Source of the DNA: Pseudarthrobacter sp. NIBRBAC000502770
GTDB taxonomy: Bacteria > Actinomycetota > Actinomycetes > Actinomycetales > Micrococcaceae
NCBI RefSeq assembly: GCF_006517815.1
Contig: NZ_CP041198.1
Span: 186,001-250,000, forward strand
Direction of reading: 5' to 3'
Length of the DNA stretch: 64,000 nt
Positions within the stretch are counted from its first letter, which is position 1; each line of letters starts with the position of its first letter. A program made the position numbers and the translations under genes. Below the pieces are notes generated by a model that saw nothing but the letters and a program-made list of their open reading frames with translations, was not told where the DNA came from and searched no databases. Positions 1 to 8,043 of this stretch are shown piece after piece.

Positions 1-283
1 TCTCGCCGCGCGCAAGGGCAGGGCGGATCACCTGGGTGGCGTGCGCGGCACGGGAAGCCGCAAAGATCAGGGCCTCTGTATGGGCGTCGATCTCGCCGTT
101 TCCGTGGTCCAGCACCAGTGACCGGAGCTTTTCGCCGACCGGGGTGCCCCCGGGTTCGCGGGTACGGAGCACGGTATAACCGCGGGCTTCCAGTGCCTCC
201 GCCAGCCGGGCCGCCTGGGTGGACTTGCCGGCACCATCGCCACCTTCGAATGCGATGAATACGCCGGCCCTCTGTTTGTTCAC
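1..283 (-). CDS. tmk: Thymidylate kinase, N-terminal part (cut by window edge)
   Basis: dTMP kinase makes dTDP from dTMP and ATP in the cytosol for DNA synthesis. Only the first 94 codons are inside the window; the gene runs off the left edge. The translation has an early P-loop ([11 protein letters not shown]) and the [11 protein letters not shown] segment that binds dTMP, both typical of bacterial Tmk. The start is the GTG at 281-283, chosen because it precedes the P-loop by the usual distance and lies 6 nt downstream of a TAGGCT -10 element, as for a leaderless transcript. It diverges from the PLP enzyme gene that follows. Confidence 0.9.
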   Translation of the reverse strand, partial: MNKQRAGVFIAFEGGDGAGKSTQAARLAEALEARGYTVLRTREPGGTPVGEKLRSLVLDHGNGEIDAHTEALIFAASRAAHATQVIRPALARGE

Positions 284-289
284 TACTCA

Positions 290-295
290 AGCCTA
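290..295 (-). promoter_or_regulatory. -10 element of tmk, leaderless type
   Basis: On the minus strand TAGGCT is followed by 6 nt and the GTG start of tmk. No ribosome binding site fits between them, so transcription probably starts at the start codon. Confidence 0.55.
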
Positions 296-403
296 CCGAG
301 GCGTGGCGACAATCCCGGCTTCCGGAGACCTCCTGTGCAGGAGCAGTGGACGGACCGGCGTCCACAAAACGACACTGCTTTCCGGCCCGATTGGCTGGAA
401 CAG

Positions 404-409
404 TACCCT
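404..409 (+). promoter_or_regulatory. -10 element of the PLP enzyme gene, leaderless type
   Basis: TACCCT is followed by 6 nt and the ATG at 416. There is no Shine-Dalgarno sequence in front of this ATG. Confidence 0.5.
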
Positions 410-415
410 TTGACC

Positions 416-1606
416 ATGAGTCTTTCCGAGCACCAGGCCGCGTCCCTTACACCCGAGACCGTGGTGGTGGCGGCCGGACGTCCGCCGAGGGAAAGGGACC
501 AGCCGGTCAACCCTCCCATCACCCTTTCGTCCACCTACTTTGGGACCGGTCCGCTTGGTGATGGCGACCGGGGCTACGGCCGGTACTCCAACCCCACCTG
601 GGACCCCTTCGAGGAGGCACTCGGCCAGCTTGAGGGAGCGGCGCTTCCCGGACTGCTTTACGCATCCGGACTTGCCGCGGTCAGCTCTGCGCTGTCCCTG
701 ATTCCGGCCGGCGGGGTGCTGGTCATGCCCAACCACAGCTACTCGGGCTCGCTGGTGATGGCCTCCGAACTCGCCCAAAAGGGCTTCATTGAACTCCGGA
801 CCGTGGACATTGCCGATACCGGCGCGGTCCAGGACGCCCTTGCGCCCCAAGGTCCGGCTGCCAAAGCCGCTTCCATGCTGTGGCTGGAGAGCCCCACCAA
901 CCCCATGCTCGGCATCGCGGACATGGCCGCCGTCGCTGAAGCCGCCCACGCCGCCGGGGCGATCGTGGTCACCGATAACACCTTCTCTACGCCCCTGGTG
1001 CAACAGCCACTGCTGCTCGGATCCGACGTCGTCCTCCATTCGGTGACCAAATACCTCGCCGGACACTCCGACGTCGTCCTTGGCGCGCTGGTCACGTCCA
1101 ACCCGGACATCCGCGCTGAACTGCTGCACCACCGCATCATCCACGGCGGCATCGCCGGACCCTTCGAGGCGTGGCTCGCACTCCGCGGCCTGCGGACGCT
1201 CGCGCTGCGCGTGCAGCGGTCGCAGGAATCAGCCATGGTCCTCGCGGGCCGCCTCGCAGGGCACCCTGCCGTCGAGTCCATCCGGTTCCCCGGGCTCGAC
1301 ACCGATCCGGGGCACATCCGCGCGAAGGCGCAAATGAAGGGGTTTGGGTCCATTATCTGCATCCAGGTGGCCCCCGCGGCGGGCCTCAGCGGCGCCGACG
1401 CCGCGGACAAACTCGTGCGGGCCCTTGGCCTCTGGCTGCCCGCCACGTCCCTGGGCGGCGTCGAGTCCCTCATTGAACGCCGGCGCCGGCACTCGGCTGA
1501 ACCCGCCAGCGTCCCGGAGAACCTGGTGCGGCTGAGCGTCGGGGTGGAGGGCGTCGAGGACCTCTGGGCCGACCTGAAGCAGGCGCTGGACACGCTGGGC
1601 GGCTAG
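416..1606 (+). CDS. Cystathionine gamma-synthase/gamma-lyase family PLP enzyme
   Basis: A 396-residue Cys/Met-metabolism PLP-dependent enzyme that acts in transsulfuration, either joining cysteine to an activated homoserine or cleaving gamma-substituted amino acids. The fold-type I signature is clear: GRYSNPTWDPFE near residue 55, WLESPTNPML near 156, DNTFSTP near 187, and the PLP-binding lysine K212 in SVTKYLAGHSD. The reading frame extends upstream to 335, but the ATG at 416 starts the usual N-terminus and matches the leaderless promoter just before it. The sequence alone does not separate MetB from cystathionine gamma-lyase or O-acylhomoserine sulfhydrylase, so no symbol is given. Confidence 0.85.
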   Translation: MSLSEHQAASLTPETVVVAAGRPPRERDQPVNPPITLSSTYFGTGPLGDGDRGYGRYSNPTWDPFEEALGQLEGAALPGLLYASGLAAVSSALSLIPAGGVLVMPNHSYSGSLVMASELAQKGFIELRTVDIADTGAVQDALAPQGPAAKAASMLWLESPTNPMLGIADMAAVAEAAHAAGAIVVTDNTFSTPLVQQPLLLGSDVVLHSVTKYLAGHSDVVLGALVTSNPDIRAELLHHRIIHGGIAGPFEAWLALRGLRTLALRVQRSQESAMVLAGRLAGHPAVESIRFPGLDTDPGHIRAKAQMKGFGSIICIQVAPAAGLSGADAADKLVRALGLWLPATSLGGVESLIERRRRHSAEPASVPENLVRLSVGVEGVEDLWADLKQALDTLGG

Positions 1607-1609
1607 GCT
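1604..1609 (+). promoter_or_regulatory. -10 element of the DUF2516 gene, overlapping the upstream stop codon
   Basis: TAGGCT begins with the TAG stop of the PLP enzyme gene (1604-1606) and is followed by 6 nt and the GTG start at 1616. It is one of three stop/-10 overlaps in the window. Confidence 0.5.
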
Positions 1610-1615
1610 GGGTCT

Positions 1616-1969
1616 GTGGACGGTCGACTAATCATCAGTTACGTAGAGCAGGCAGTGTTCTTCATCCTGGGCCTGGTGGCTTTGGGTCTTGAGCTGTGGG
1701 CGTTCGTGGACTGTGCCCGGCACCGGCCCAACGCCTTCGAAGCCACTGGAAAACGGACCAAGACCTTTTGGCTGGCCTTGACCGGCGGCTCGGCCCTGAT
1801 CGGCGTGATTTCGTTGTTCGGTTCCGGCGGGGGCCTCTTCAGCACGCTGGGCCTGTTCGGCCTGGCCGCGGTGGTCGCCGCTTCCGTCTACCTCGCGGAT
1901 GTCCGCCCCGCCGTGAAGGACGCCGGCCGCGGCGGCAGCCGCAACATGGGCCCCTACGGCCCGTGGTGA
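1616..1969 (+). CDS. DUF2516 family small membrane protein
   Basis: A 117-residue protein of the actinobacterial DUF2516 family; the function is unknown. It has about three hydrophobic segments (near residues 10-32, 50-68 and 72-92), with a WAFVDCARHRPNAF motif after the first. That suggests an integral membrane protein. The tail is rich in glycine and basic residues. The GTG start lies 6 nt after the -10 element. The 3' end overlaps the convergent methyltransferase gene by 16 nt. Confidence 0.75.
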   Translation: MDGRLIISYVEQAVFFILGLVALGLELWAFVDCARHRPNAFEATGKRTKTFWLALTGGSALIGVISLFGSGGGLFSTLGLFGLAAVVAASVYLADVRPAVKDAGRGGSRNMGPYGPW

Positions 1970-2808
1970 CCAGGCGCCACAGCGTCCCAGTCCACCGTTA
2001 GTTCCCCCAGGCGCCATCTGCCGGGACCGTCCTGGACCGGCCACCCGGCGTCGCGCAAACCTCGGCACATGCCCACCCAGCGCTGCCTGTTGCCAAATGA
2101 AGCAAGCGGCGCACTTCCAAACCATGCCTTGTCCATGGCCCGCATAAAGTCGTGAACACGTTCACCGGGGACATTACGGTGGATCAGCGCCTTGGGCAGC
2201 CGCTCAGCCACGTCCGAGGGCAGCCCGAAACTGCCGAAACGGACCGAAATGCTCAAGGACAGCGGCCGCTCCCGGTCCAGCGCCACCCATGTCACCCGGC
2301 GGCCCACTTCGTCGCACGTGCCGTCGATGAACAGGCCGCCGGGGGACAACCGGTCCTGCACCAGCCGCCAAATGCCCGGTACATCCGCCTCCTCGTACTG
2401 CCGCAGGACATTGAAGGCGCGGACCAGCACGGGGCGCCCCGGGACGGGCAGTTCGAAGCCCCCCACCTGGAAGGTCAGGCCGGGACGCTGCAGCGGAAGC
2501 GCCGCCCGGACGCGGTCGGGCTCAATTTCGATCCCGCAGACCCGCACGTCCGGCCTGATAACGGCGAGCCGTTCGTAAAGTTCGACGGCGGTGGCCGGCG
2601 TTGCGCCGTACCCCAGGTCGACCACCAGCGGGTCCGCCGCAGACCGGAGGCGCCAGGCCTGCGGTCCCGTCAGCCACCGGTCAACCCGGCGCATCCGGTT
2701 CGGGTTGGTGGTGCCGCGGGTCACGTTGCCCACGGGGCGGCCCTTCGCGGCCGCGGACGTCCGTCCGGAAAGTTGCGGGGCGTCCACCCGCTCAGCCTTT
2801 TGAACCAC
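1954..2808 (-). CDS. Class I SAM-dependent methyltransferase, substrate unknown
   Basis: A 284-residue protein with a Rossmann-type methyltransferase core. [20 protein letters not shown] near residues 63-82 is motif I, and [14 protein letters not shown] follows as the acidic-loop region that holds the SAM ribose. The N-terminal 45 residues are basic and probably flexible. The GTG start at 2808 sits 6 nt after a TAGGGT -10. It diverges from gpmA across about 100 bp and its 3' end overlaps the DUF2516 gene. No target can be named from the sequence. Confidence 0.75.
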   Translation of the reverse strand: MVQKAERVDAPQLSGRTSAAAKGRPVGNVTRGTTNPNRMRRVDRWLTGPQAWRLRSAADPLVVDLGYGATPATAVELYERLAVIRPDVRVCGIEIEPDRVRAALPLQRPGLTFQVGGFELPVPGRPVLVRAFNVLRQYEEADVPGIWRLVQDRLSPGGLFIDGTCDEVGRRVTWVALDRERPLSLSISVRFGSFGLPSDVAERLPKALIHRNVPGERVHDFMRAMDKAWFGSAPLASFGNRQRWVGMCRGLRDAGWPVQDGPGRWRLGELTVDWDAVAPGHHGP

Positions 2809-2814
2809 CGCCCA

Positions 2815-2820
2815 ACCCTA
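2815..2820 (-). promoter_or_regulatory. -10 element of the methyltransferase gene, leaderless type
   Basis: TAGGGT on the minus strand is followed by 6 nt and the GTG start at 2808. Confidence 0.5.
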
Positions 2821-2898
2821 TCGCCCGGCGCCGGTGTCCCGCCCATCCCGGGCCCGCGGGATCCTTGTAACGCTGGGCGGGGGGCAACACCGCTCAGC

Positions 2899-2904
2899 TA
2901 GGAT
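2899..2904 (+). promoter_or_regulatory. -10 element of gpmA, leaderless type
   Basis: TAGGAT is followed by 7 nt and the ATG at 2912. An in-frame ATG at 2903 lies inside the hexamer, which argues for 2912 as the true start. Confidence 0.5.
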
Positions 2905-2911
2905 GAAAATC

Positions 2912-3658
2912 ATGACTTACAAGCTGATCCTGCTGCGCCACGGCCACAGCGAATGGAACGCCAAGAACCTGTTCACCGGCTGGGTGGACGTTGACCTGAA
3001 CGACCAGGGCCGCGCGGAAGCAGCTCGCGGCGGCGAACTGCTGGTGGAAAACAACATCCTCCCGGACGTGCTCTACACCTCCCTGCTGAAGCGGGCCATC
3101 AACACCGCAAACATCGCCCTGGACAAGGCCGACCGCGGCTGGATTCCGGTCAAGCGCGACTGGCGGCTCAACGAACGCCACTACGGTGCGCTGCAGGGCA
3201 AGGACAAGGCCCAGACCCTCGCCGAGTTCGGCGAAGAGCAGTTCATGGAGTGGCGCCGCTCCTACGACACCCCGCCGCCGCCCCTGGACGACAACAGCGA
3301 ATTCAGCCAGGCCCACGACCCCCGCTACGCGGACCTTGGCGACGCCCTGCCGCGCACCGAGTGCCTGAAGGACGTCCTGGTACGTCTCCTGCCCTACTGG
3401 GAATCGGACATCAAGGAAGACCTCAAGGCCGGCAAGACCGTCCTGGTCACTGCCCACGGCAACTCGCTCCGCGCGCTGGTCAAGCACCTGGACGGCATCA
3501 GCGACGAAGCCATCGCCGGCCTGAACATCCCGACGGGCATCCCGCTGGTCTACGAACTGGATGAGAACTTCCAGCCGATCAAGCCCGGCGGCACCTACCT
3601 TGACCCCGAGGCCGCAGAGCAGGCAATCCTTGCCGTGGCCAACCAGGGCAAGAAATAG
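2912..3658 (+). CDS. gpmA: 2,3-bisphosphoglycerate-dependent phosphoglycerate mutase
   Basis: Interconverts 3- and 2-phosphoglycerate in glycolysis and gluconeogenesis. The 248-residue length is standard for dPGM. The LRHGHSEWN motif carries the catalytic histidine H10, RHYG at 89-92 includes E88 just before it, and the second histidine H182 lies in [10 protein letters not shown]. The start at 2912 gives the canonical [12 protein letters not shown]-terminus and follows the -10 element by 7 nt; the frame is open further upstream, but without family similarity. The gene ends in a strong hairpin shared with phoU. Confidence 0.95.
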   Translation: MTYKLILLRHGHSEWNAKNLFTGWVDVDLNDQGRAEAARGGELLVENNILPDVLYTSLLKRAINTANIALDKADRGWIPVKRDWRLNERHYGALQGKDKAQTLAEFGEEQFMEWRRSYDTPPPPLDDNSEFSQAHDPRYADLGDALPRTECLKDVLVRLLPYWESDIKEDLKAGKTVLVTAHGNSLRALVKHLDGISDEAIAGLNIPTGIPLVYELDENFQPIKPGGTYLDPEAAEQAILAVANQGKK

Positions 3659-3672
3659 GGCATTAGCCGCGA

Positions 3673-3714
3673 ACGACGGCGGGCTGGCCACCTGGGTGGC
3701 CAGCCCGCCGTCGT
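3673..3714. terminator. Bidirectional terminator between gpmA and phoU
   Basis: A 20-bp perfect stem (arms 3673-3692 and 3695-3714) is followed by a TTTT run on the plus strand. It lies between convergent genes. Confidence 0.85.
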
Positions 3715-3730
3715 TTTATCCGAAGTGGGA

Positions 3731-4393
3731 TCAGCTGTGCTCGGTGGCGTTCGGCTGCCACGCGCCGGTCACGAGGTACGTGACTTTCTGGGCCACGGAA
3801 ACGCCGTGGTCCGCGAACCGCTCGAAATAGCGGCTGGCGAGCGCAACGTCCACCGTGGTGGCGGGGGACTCGGTCCACTCGGGGGAGGCGATGGCCTTGA
3901 AGACGCTCAGGTGCAGGTCGTTAATGGCAGTGTTCGCCTTGAGGATGTCCCGGGCCACCTCAAGGTCGCGGCTCTCCAGCAGGACCGTCAGCTTGTCGGC
4001 AATCTCCTGGTCCAGTTTGGCCATCCGGTTGAAGGTCTCCGTCATGGACGCGGGAATCACGGTGGAGGGGTACCGGAGGCGGGCCAGTTGGGCGATATGC
4101 CGTGCCAGGTCACCCATCCGCTCCAGGGATGCGCTCATCCGGAGGGATCCTACGATCATGCGCAGGTCGCTGGCGACGGGACCCTGCAGCGCCAGGATGT
4201 CGATGGCCCGCTCATCCAGGCTGTTCTGGAGGAAGTCAATGCGTGCGTCCGCAGCGATGACGTCCTGGGCGAGGTCCACGTCCGCTACCTGGAATGAGGT
4301 AGTGGCCTTTTCGATCGCTTCGCTGACCAGGCGGGAGATCTCCACCAGCTGGTCACCAACCTGGGTGAGTTCTTCCTGAAAAACCTTACGCAC
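3731..4393 (-). CDS. phoU: Phosphate-signalling protein PhoU
   Basis: PhoU modulates the Pst phosphate transporter and the partner sensor kinase, lowering Pho signalling when phosphate is plentiful. The 220-residue protein is all-helical with two PhoU repeats. Each repeat carries an acidic metal-binding type segment (ADARIDFLQNSLDE near 69-82; related motif near 150-165). The start is the GTG at 4391-4393, preceded on its strand by GGAAAGGACG as a ribosome binding site. It faces senX3-regX3 across 195 bp containing a PHO-box array, so it is probably RegX3-controlled. Confidence 0.93.
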   Translation of the reverse strand: MRKVFQEELTQVGDQLVEISRLVSEAIEKATTSFQVADVDLAQDVIAADARIDFLQNSLDERAIDILALQGPVASDLRMIVGSLRMSASLERMGDLARHIAQLARLRYPSTVIPASMTETFNRMAKLDQEIADKLTVLLESRDLEVARDILKANTAINDLHLSVFKAIASPEWTESPATTVDVALASRYFERFADHGVSVAQKVTYLVTGAWQPNATEHS

Positions 4394-4443
4394 GTGGGCG
4401 TCCTTTCCTTGGAACTCCCGCCGGCCGCTGCAGGGCAGCAGGA

Positions 4444-4449
4444 ATCGTA
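4444..4449 (-). promoter_or_regulatory. Candidate -10 element of phoU
   Basis: TACGAT on the minus strand has no good -35 partner, as expected for an activator-dependent promoter. The PHO-box array lies directly upstream. Confidence 0.35.
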
Positions 4450-4485
4450 TCGCCGTTGGGCGCTCTGACCTCTAACTTTGTCATC

Positions 4486-4529
4486 GCCCGGTAAACGATT
4501 ATGCCCACACAGGTGAACGTTAGTTGAAC
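4486..4529 (-). promoter_or_regulatory. PHO-box array between phoU and senX3
   Basis: Read on the minus strand, four 11-nt units in phase begin GTTCAAC (4529), GTTCACC (4518), TGGGCAT (4507) and GTTTACC (4496). Three match the GTTCACC core of the 11-nt direct repeats known for PhoP-type regulators in Streptomyces. The array lies upstream of the phoU promoter and about 60 bp before senX3. It is the likely RegX3 site for phoU and for autoregulation. Confidence 0.65.
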
Positions 4530-4576
4530 CTACGCCGTAACTGGCCGGAGTCGGCAGGAGGCGACAGGCAAGAGCA

Positions 4577-4582
4577 TAAAGT
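4577..4582 (+). promoter_or_regulatory. -10 element of senX3, leaderless type
   Basis: TAAAGT is followed by 6 nt and the GTG start at 4589. Confidence 0.5.
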
Positions 4583-4588
4583 GGACCT

Positions 4589-5842
4589 GTGGATCCTATG
4601 CTCATTGGTCTGGTTGCCGGCCTTATCGGCCTGGCGCTTGGCACGTTCGGCGTGCTTGCCTACCGGGTCAGCGAGAAACAGCGTGAACTGCTGGATGTCG
4701 ATGCCGGGGAGCTCGCCTTGCCGGCCGGCGCCGCGGAGGTGCTCGCCGTCGTCGGCCGCGCTTTTGTAGTGCTCGACGACGTCGACGGCGTGGTCCGTGC
4801 CAGCCCCGCAGCCTACGCGTACGGCCTGGTCCGCGGGCACACCGTAGTGCACAAGGAACTCCTGGACATGACTGCAGGGGTCCGGCGGGACGGCGTCATC
4901 CTGGAAAAGCAGCTCGAGCTTCCGCGCGGGCCGCTGGGGCAGGGAACCATTATCGTCCAGGTGCGGGCGGCCATGTTGGGTGAGGAATACATCCTGCTCC
5001 TTGCCGATGACCGGACTGAAATCACGCGGACCGAAGAGATCCGCAATGACTTCGTTGCCAACGTCTCGCACGAACTGAAAACCCCCGTGGGCGCCATCTC
5101 CCTGCTGGCTGAGGCGCTGGAGTCCTCCGCCGATGACGAAGAAGCCGTGCGCCGCTTCGCCAAGCGCATGCACAAGGAGTCAGCCCGCCTGGCCGCGCTG
5201 GTCCAGGACATCATTGAACTTTCCCGCCTCCAGGGTGCCAGCGTGACACAGCAGGGCGGTCCCGTCGACATCAACGCGGTGATCGCGGAGGCCGTGGACC
5301 GCTCGCAGCTTCCCGCCGAAAGCAAGAACATCAGCATCGTGGTCGGCGGCCGGACGGAGGGGAAGGTGTTCGGGGACCAGGACCTTTTGGTCACGGCGCT
5401 GCGGAACCTCATCGACAATGCCATCCGCTATTCCCCGCCCAACACCCGTGTTGGCATCGGCGTTCGCTCCAGGGACGGCCTGGTGTCCATTTCCGTCACC
5501 GACCAGGGGGACGGGTTGTCGCCGGAGGACCAGGAGCGCGTCTTCGAGCGCTTCTACCGGGTTGACGCCGCCCGCTCCCGCCAGACGGGCGGTACCGGGC
5601 TTGGCCTGAGCATCGTCAAGCACGTGGCGTCGAACCACGGCGGCGAAGTGACGCTGTGGTCCCAGCCAGGCCAGGGGTCGACCTTCACCCTTCGGCTGCC
5701 CGAGATGGAAGGGCAGGACGGCGACGCCGGGCCGTCCAGTTCCGTCCGGCCGGCACTGCCGCCCGCCCAGGGGACGCCCGGGGCCACTCTTACCCAAGTA
5801 CCACGCGCCGCCGGCGCAACAGAACGAGGAGCTAGCGCTTGA
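4589..5842 (+). CDS. senX3: Sensor histidine kinase SenX3
   Basis: The membrane sensor of a phosphate-responsive two-component system. The 417-residue protein has one N-terminal transmembrane helix (about 4-25), a PAS-like region (about 45-145), a HisKA dimerisation domain with phospho-acceptor H161 in NVSHELKTP, and an ATPase domain with N-box N277, G1 box DQGDG (305-309) and G2 box GGTGLGLS (334-341). The tail after about 375 is low-complexity. The GTG at 4589 is chosen because it follows the -10 by 6 nt; an in-frame ATG lies at 4598. The stop overlaps the regX3 start by 4 nt. The SenX3 name rests on domain order, the missing second TM helix and the phoU neighbour. Confidence 0.92.
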   Translation: MDPMLIGLVAGLIGLALGTFGVLAYRVSEKQRELLDVDAGELALPAGAAEVLAVVGRAFVVLDDVDGVVRASPAAYAYGLVRGHTVVHKELLDMTAGVRRDGVILEKQLELPRGPLGQGTIIVQVRAAMLGEEYILLLADDRTEITRTEEIRNDFVANVSHELKTPVGAISLLAEALESSADDEEAVRRFAKRMHKESARLAALVQDIIELSRLQGASVTQQGGPVDINAVIAEAVDRSQLPAESKNISIVVGGRTEGKVFGDQDLLVTALRNLIDNAIRYSPPNTRVGIGVRSRDGLVSISVTDQGDGLSPEDQERVFERFYRVDAARSRQTGGTGLGLSIVKHVASNHGGEVTLWSQPGQGSTFTLRLPEMEGQDGDAGPSSSVRPALPPAQGTPGATLTQVPRAAGATERGASA

Positions 5843-6519
5843 GCAGGATTTTGATTGTTGAGGACGAGGAATCGTTCAGCGATCCCTTGTCCTATTTGCT
5901 GGGCAAAGAGGGATTCGAGGTTGAGGTGGTGGACAACGGGCTGGACGCCATCACCGAATTCGACCGCAACGGCGCCGACCTGGTGCTGCTGGACCTGCAG
6001 CTCCCCGGGCTTTCCGGTACGGAGGTATGCCGCCAGCTCCGGCAGCGCTCCACCGTTCCCGTGATCATGCTGACCGCCAAGGACTCGGAAATCGACAAAG
6101 TGGTTGGCCTGGAGCTTGGCGCGGACGACTACGTCACCAAGCCCTACTCATCCCGGGAGCTGGTGGCCCGTGTCCGGGCCGTCCTGCGTCGCCAGGGCGA
6201 GCCGGAAGAACTGATCTCCGCCACGGTCCAGGCCGGGCCTGTCCGGATGGACATCGAACGGCACGTGGTAAGCGTGGACGGCGAACAGGTCCTGCTTCCG
6301 TTGAAGGAGTTCGAACTGCTTGAGATGCTCCTCCGCAACTCCGGCCGGGTGCTCACCCGCGGCCAGCTGATCGACCGGGTGTGGGGCTCCGACTACGTTG
6401 GCGACACCAAGACCCTGGACGTCCACGTGAAACGCCTCCGTGGAAAGATCGAACCGGATCCTTCCGCCCCGCGCTATCTGGTGACCGTGCGCGGCCTCGG
6501 GTACAAGTTCGAGCCGTAG
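5839..6519 (+). CDS. regX3: Response regulator RegX3
   Basis: An OmpR/PhoB-family regulator and the output partner of SenX3. The 226-residue protein has a receiver domain (about 1-120) with the acidic pair E8-D9, phospho-acceptor D52 in LLDLQLPG and a conserved lysine in LTAKDSE. A winged-helix DNA-binding domain follows (about 130-225, ending RYLVTVRGLGYKFEP). The start is a TTG at 5839 that overlaps the senX3 stop, with GAGGAG at 5826-5831 as the ribosome binding site, so the two genes are translationally coupled. It probably acts on the PHO-box array upstream of phoU. Confidence 0.93.
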   Translation: MSRILIVEDEESFSDPLSYLLGKEGFEVEVVDNGLDAITEFDRNGADLVLLDLQLPGLSGTEVCRQLRQRSTVPVIMLTAKDSEIDKVVGLELGADDYVTKPYSSRELVARVRAVLRRQGEPEELISATVQAGPVRMDIERHVVSVDGEQVLLPLKEFELLEMLLRNSGRVLTRGQLIDRVWGSDYVGDTKTLDVHVKRLRGKIEPDPSAPRYLVTVRGLGYKFEP

Positions 6520-6534
6520 GCCCGAAGACACCGC

Positions 6535-6571
6535 AAAAAAGGGAGGAGCCCCTTGGGGCTCCTCCCTTTTT
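6535..6571. terminator. Bidirectional terminator after regX3
   Basis: An A-run, a 12-bp GC-rich stem (GGGAGGAGCCCC, loop TT) and a T-run form an intrinsic terminator usable on both strands between convergent genes. Confidence 0.88.
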
Positions 6572-6596
6572 GTGTTTGTTTGTTCGAGCGTTCGCC

Positions 6597-7199
6597 TTAG
6601 CGGCTGGTGGCAGTCGCCGTTGCCGAGGTGCTGGAGGTCGCGGAGGCGGAGGAAGTTGCGCCCGCGCTGGCCGACGAAGAGGACGACGGCATGGACGTCG
6701 CCGACGGGCTGGGGGTGGGGACGTAGTCCTTGTACTCCTGCAGGGTGGCGTCCAGGACCGGAACCTTGACCGTGCTGTTGACGTTGGTGCCGTTCTCGCT
6801 GATCTTGACGTCCACCAGGGAACCCGGCTTGCCGCCGGTGGTGCTGAGGATGGCCTCATCCGACTTTTCGTTCAGCAGGGTGTAGGAGTTGGCCTTCACC
6901 GGAACCTCGGTCTGTGAGCCCTTTGCGCCGTTGACGGTGAGCTTCACATCCTTGGAGGAGGAGTTGTAAACGGCACCGATCAGGCGGCCGGGCTCGTCTT
7001 CGCCGGTGGAAACAATAAGGATGTTCCGCAGCTGCAGCGGACCGAGGTCCGCGCGGATGCCGTCCGAGGCGGAGTACTGATGGCTGGTCTGCTGGGGCGT
7101 GATGTAACCGCAGCCCGCGGTCAGCAGGCTGGCGCCAAGGGCAGCAGCCGTCAGTGCCAGTTTGCCGCGCTGGGCCCGGTTCATCGCAGTGGAACGCAC
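6597..7199 (-). CDS. Secreted lipoprotein of unknown function with a Ser/Thr/Ala-rich tail
   Basis: A 200-residue predicted lipoprotein. It has a basic N-terminus, a hydrophobic stretch (about 13-28) and a lipobox LTAGC ending at about C30, for lipidation and anchoring outside the membrane. The middle (about 55-155) looks like a small beta-rich domain. The last 40 residues are almost only S, T, A, P and M, as in a cell-wall-spanning or glycosylated tail. The GTG at 7199 is chosen because GAGGAG lies 8 nt upstream; an in-frame ATG is at 7184. The function is not recognisable. It diverges from carD. Confidence 0.8.
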   Translation of the reverse strand: MRSTAMNRAQRGKLALTAAALGASLLTAGCGYITPQQTSHQYSASDGIRADLGPLQLRNILIVSTGEDEPGRLIGAVYNSSSKDVKLTVNGAKGSQTEVPVKANSYTLLNEKSDEAILSTTGGKPGSLVDVKISENGTNVNSTVKVPVLDATLQEYKDYVPTPSPSATSMPSSSSSASAGATSSASATSSTSATATATSR

Positions 7200-7240
7200 G
7201 TCACGTACTCCTCGAGAAATTTGAAGTCTTTTTCAGCCAT

Positions 7241-7246
7241 AGCCTA
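7241..7246 (-). promoter_or_regulatory. -10 element of the lipoprotein gene
   Basis: TAGGCT on the minus strand would give a leader of about 35 nt that includes the GAGGAG ribosome binding site. The rest of the 256-bp gap shared with carD shows no further clear signal. Confidence 0.4.
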
Positions 7247-7422
7247 TCCGCAAAGAGGGGCAAACGAGGATTCGGCGGTGTCACATCCCCCGCGTGAGCG
7301 CTCACCGCATGCACTAATCTGCGCATCCGTCAAGGGGGTGAAGGGGTTCGATTGGGCCGTTTTCCCGCGTATTTTCGCGGTTGGGAGCCCTTTCTCCGGC
7401 CGGTCATATGCCTGAATCGTGA

Positions 7423-7428
7423 TAAACT
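7423..7428 (+). promoter_or_regulatory. -10 element of carD
   Basis: TAAACT predicts a start near 7435 and a leader of about 20 nt with AAGGGGAAA as the ribosome binding site. No good -35 was seen. Confidence 0.5.
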
Positions 7429-7455
7429 GGTCTGCGGGAAAGGGGAAATGTCCAC

Positions 7456-7938
7456 ATGGTATTTGAGGTCGGCGAGACAGTAGTTTACCCTCACCACGGT
7501 GCTGCGAAGATTGAAGAAATCAAGATGCGCACCATCAAGGGCGAAGAGAAGATGTATCTCAAGCTCAAGGTGGCTCAGGGTGATCTGACCATTGAAGTTC
7601 CAGCAGAGAACGTTGACCTTGTTGGGGTCCGGGACGTAGTGGGCAAGGAAGGCCTGGAGCACGTGTTCGATGTGCTCCGTGCCGAGTTCACGGAGGAACC
7701 CACCAACTGGTCACGCAGGTACAAGGCAAATCTGGAGAAGCTTGCTTCCGGTGACGTCATCAAGGTGGCAGAGGTTGTTCGCGACCTGTGGCGCCGGGAT
7801 CACGACCGGGGCCTTTCCGCAGGCGAGAAGCGAATGCTGGCCAAGGCCCGCCAGATTCTGATTTCAGAATTGGCGCTGGCTGAGAAGACCGACGAGGAGA
7901 AGGCGGCAAGCGTTCTCGACGAGGTCCTGGCTTCCTAA
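7456..7938 (+). CDS. carD: RNA polymerase-binding transcription factor CarD
   Basis: CarD binds the RNA polymerase beta subunit and stabilises the open complex at many promoters, including rRNA promoters. The 160-residue protein has the N-terminal CdnL/TRCF-type RNAP-interaction domain ([17 protein letters not shown] onward, about 1-60) and a helical DNA-binding C-terminal domain. The conserved tryptophan that wedges the upstream edge of the transcription bubble is W85 in [13 protein letters not shown]. The ATG follows a purine-rich ribosome binding site. It precedes ispD-ispF, an arrangement often seen in actinobacteria, but a terminator separates them here. Confidence 0.96.
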   Translation: MVFEVGETVVYPHHGAAKIEEIKMRTIKGEEKMYLKLKVAQGDLTIEVPAENVDLVGVRDVVGKEGLEHVFDVLRAEFTEEPTNWSRRYKANLEKLASGDVIKVAEVVRDLWRRDHDRGLSAGEKRMLAKARQILISELALAEKTDEEKAASVLDEVLAS

Positions 7939-7945
7939 AGAATTT

Positions 7946-7982
7946 AGCCCCGGCTGCACGCGCGTGCAGCCGGGGCTTTTTT
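7946..7982 (+). terminator. Terminator after carD
   Basis: A 15-bp perfect stem (AGCCCCGGCTGCACG, loop CG) is followed by six T, 7 nt after the carD stop codon. Confidence 0.92.
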
Positions 7983-8030
7983 GGGCCCACCCCGCGGTGT
8001 CCCAAGCATCCAAGCCATGGTGCGGCGTCG

Positions 8031-8036
8031 TAGGCT
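8031..8036 (+). promoter_or_regulatory. -10 element of ispD, leaderless type
   Basis: TAGGCT is followed by 7 nt and the ATG at 8044. It lies just beyond the carD terminator. Confidence 0.55.
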
Positions 8037-8043
8037 AGTCCGC

